From positions 1 to 36,905 of the forward strand of contig NZ_JEMA01000683.1 in the NCBI RefSeq assembly GCF_001589285.1: a stretch of 36,905 nt of DNA, given 5' to 3'. Positions 35,169 through 36,905 of this stretch are shown piece after piece. The notes under the pieces were generated by a model. It was not told where the DNA came from, searched no databases, and saw only the letters and a list, made by a program, of their open reading frames with translations. Source of the stretch: Sorangium cellulosum. Its GTDB lineage: Bacteria > Myxococcota_A > Polyangia > Polyangiales > Polyangiaceae. How positions within the stretch are numbered: position 1 is the stretch's first letter; each line of letters starts with the position of its first letter. A program made the position numbers and the translations under genes.

Positions 35169-36905
35169 ATGGAGAACACGACACCGATCCCCCACGCCGC
35201 GGAGGCGACGGACGTCACGGCGTCCCTGCCCCCCGCGGCGCTGGCGGCCACCGAGGAGCTCTCCTCGTTGCCGCCATGGAGTAGCGTGGACCCCGGGAAG
35301 GAGCGCGACAGCGACGTGAGCGACGCCGGAGAGCCGATCGAGCGGCAGGTGTTCCAGCCGGGTCAGGTCTTCCACCAGGTGGAGATCGTTCGGTTCATCG
35401 GCGCCGGGTACTCCGGCGAGGTGTACGAGGCCCGTCACCGGATCACGGGAGCGCGGTGCGCGCTCAAGATCATGCACCTGCGCGACCGGAAGGACGCGAG
35501 GAAGGCGGAGCGGAGCCTGGCCGAGGCCCACGGGACGTTCGGTATCCAGCACGCCAACGTCGTCGATGTCTTCGACATCGGGTGCGAGGCCGACGGCACG
35601 GCCTGGATGCTCATGGAGTTCCTCGACGGGCCGACGCTGACCACCATCCTGGAGCGCCAGGGGCGGCTCTCGCCGCTCTTCGCGCTGCACGTCGCCCTCG
35701 AGGTCGCCTGGGGGCTCGACGCGGCCCACGAGAACCAGATCATCCACCGCGACGTCAAGCCGGACAACATCGCCTTCACGGCCGATGGCTCGGTGAAGGT
35801 CGTGGATTTCTCGATCGCGAAGGTCATCCCCTACGAGATGCGGACGACCCAGCGCAACGTGCGCCTCGGGACGTGCGCGTACATGGCGCCCGAGAACCTC
35901 GACGGCGCCGAGGCGGACGCGCGCTTCGACGTCTACTCGCTGGGCCTCGTGCTCTGGGAGATGATCGCCGGCCGGCACCCGTTCCACGACGCCTTCCACG
36001 ACAGGACGCTGCTCGTGCGGCGGCAGTTCTTCACGGATCCGGAGCCGCTGTCGGAGGTGACGGGGCTGCCGGACTACGTCGACGAGGTGATCCGGCGCGC
36101 CACCGCGAAGCAGGCGGCGACGCGGTACCTCACGATGGCCGAGATGGCGCAGGCGATGATCGCGCTGCGCTCCCGCCTGGAGAAGGACGAGGCCGAGGGG
36201 CGGATCTCGCTCGTCGTGCCGCCCGGCGAGCCGCCGGTCCCGGGCCGGTCGCGGTCCCGCGCCGTCTACCGGCCGCCGGTGACGGGGCCCACGCTCGAGG
36301 TGCCGCGGCCGGAGCCGTCCGCCAGGGTCGTGGTGACCTCGCCGGCGCCCGCCCTGGGGCCCGGCGGCACGGTGCCGGTCGATCGCGAGAGCGTCCGCGC
36401 CGCGGCATTCGGACCGGGGCCGCGGGAGGCCGAGGGAGACGGTCACGCGCCGGGCAGTGCGGGGAGGACCGCGCGGGGGACCGAGATCATGCGGGCGGCG
36501 GATCGCGCGTCGCTCTCCCGCCCGCCGCCGCCGGGGTCGTCGCGGCCCCCGGCGGCGCGGACGACGAGCCCGATGCTCCGGCAGATCGCCGCGGAGCGCG
36601 AGCGCGCGGCCGGCGAGCGGGGGGACGGGGCGCACGGCCGGCGCGAGGTGCGCATGGCGCCGTGGGTGCTGATCGCGCTGGTGCTCTCGTCCTCGGTGGC
36701 GAGCGCGCTCGCCGTGCGCTGGATCGCCCCGGCGGTGGTGCAGCAAGGCGGCGCTGCGCCTGCGGTGGAGGGCGGCGCGGCGCTGGCGGGAGCGGCGGCG
36801 CCGCGGCCGGACGAGGCGCCGCCGTCGGGGCCGGCGGAGGTCGGCGCGACGGGGGCGAGCGGCTCTGGGGAGGCAACCTCGCTCGGTGCCGTACCAGACG
36901 CCGTG
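35169..36905 (+). CDS. Ser/Thr protein kinase with DFS motif, truncated by window end
   Basis: The frame is open from ATG 35169 to the last base (579 codons), so the C terminus is missing. After a 60-residue lead, the kinase domain (about 65-335) has IGAGYSGEVYEA, Lys in CALKIMHL, HRDVKPDNIAF, VVDFSIAK and YMAPENLDG. The magnesium loop is DFS (Asp213-Phe214-Ser215) instead of DFG; the metal-binding Asp is kept. A Pro/Arg/Ala-rich linker of about 150 residues leads to a membrane helix (about 497-516, APWVLIALVLSSSVASALAV), followed by an Ala/Pro-rich extracytoplasmic part that runs off the window. It is a Hanks-type membrane kinase like the one at 17961. Signal and substrates unknown. Confidence 0.92.
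   Translation, partial: MENTTPIPHAAEATDVTASLPPAALAATEELSSLPPWSSVDPGKERDSDVSDAGEPIERQVFQPGQVFHQVEIVRFIGAGYSGEVYEARHRITGARCALKIMHLRDRKDARKAERSLAEAHGTFGIQHANVVDVFDIGCEADGTAWMLMEFLDGPTLTTILERQGRLSPLFALHVALEVAWGLDAAHENQIIHRDVKPDNIAFTADGSVKVVDFSIAKVIPYEMRTTQRNVRLGTCAYMAPENLDGAEADARFDVYSLGLVLWEMIAGRHPFHDAFHDRTLLVRRQFFTDPEPLSEVTGLPDYVDEVIRRATAKQAATRYLTMAEMAQAMIALRSRLEKDEAEGRISLVVPPGEPPVPGRSRSRAVYRPPVTGPTLEVPRPEPSARVVVTSPAPALGPGGTVPVDRESVRAAAFGPGPREAEGDGHAPGSAGRTARGTEIMRAADRASLSRPPPPGSSRPPAARTTSPMLRQIAAERERAAGERGDGAHGRREVRMAPWVLIALVLSSSVASALAVRWIAPAVVQQGGAAPAVEGGAALAGAAAPRPDEAPPSGPAEVGATGASGSGEATSLGAVPDAV

Overview
The window is very GC-rich DNA with strong G/C preference at third codon positions. It carries two eukaryotic-type Ser/Thr kinases with C-terminal membrane anchors, an AgmX-like C-terminal domain, Pro/Ala-rich disordered tails, frequent GTG/TTG starts and few clear Shine-Dalgarno sites. 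This combination points to a large-genome myxobacterium of the Sorangium/Polyangiales type. That assignment is inferred from gene content and style; no rRNA gene is present to confirm it.

Layout. 1-5.5 kb: 3' scrap of an upstream gene with its terminator, an HcaT-like MFS transporter, glmS, and an orphan NtrY-like histidine kinase. 5.5-7.2 kb: two tRNA-Ser genes (CGA, GGA) and the rplM-rpsI operon with a good promoter and terminator. 7.3-11.6 kb: a membrane-anchored M23 peptidase divergent from a TPR protein and a DUF2062-methyltransferase fusion. 11.6-15.4 kb: a gene-poor, decayed stretch holding one small winged-helix DNA-binding protein and the frameshifted remains of an amidohydrolase. 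15.4-21.2 kb: uvrC with an unusual acidic insert, a Ser/Thr kinase, and a VanW-family protein. 21.2-26.9 kb: DUF2007 protein, coaBC-CPBP protease operon, yebC, a large hairpin, amt and a UspA protein. 26.9-32.6 kb: a surface/membrane block with a DUF2079 protein (overlapping uspA), an AgmX-like protein, and a tightly coupled operon of GT2 glycosyltransferase, SAM methyltransferase and LPG-synthase-like flippase-family protein. 32.6-34 kb: a 32-bp tandem repeat array followed by a two-gene HEPN-like cassette. 34-36.9 kb: a hypothetical protein and a Ser/Thr kinase cut off by the window end.

Most genes are core housekeeping (amino-sugar synthesis, translation, excision repair, CoA synthesis, ammonium uptake) mixed with lineage-specific signalling and envelope genes. 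The best candidates for something undescribed are the HEPN-like two-gene cassette beside the minisatellite (33056-33953), the repeat-built insert inside the UvrC nuclease domain, and the long hairpin between amt and yebC. The decayed 11.6-15.4 kb stretch shows gene loss in progress. No CRISPR array, intact insertion sequence, prophage gene or attachment site was recognised.
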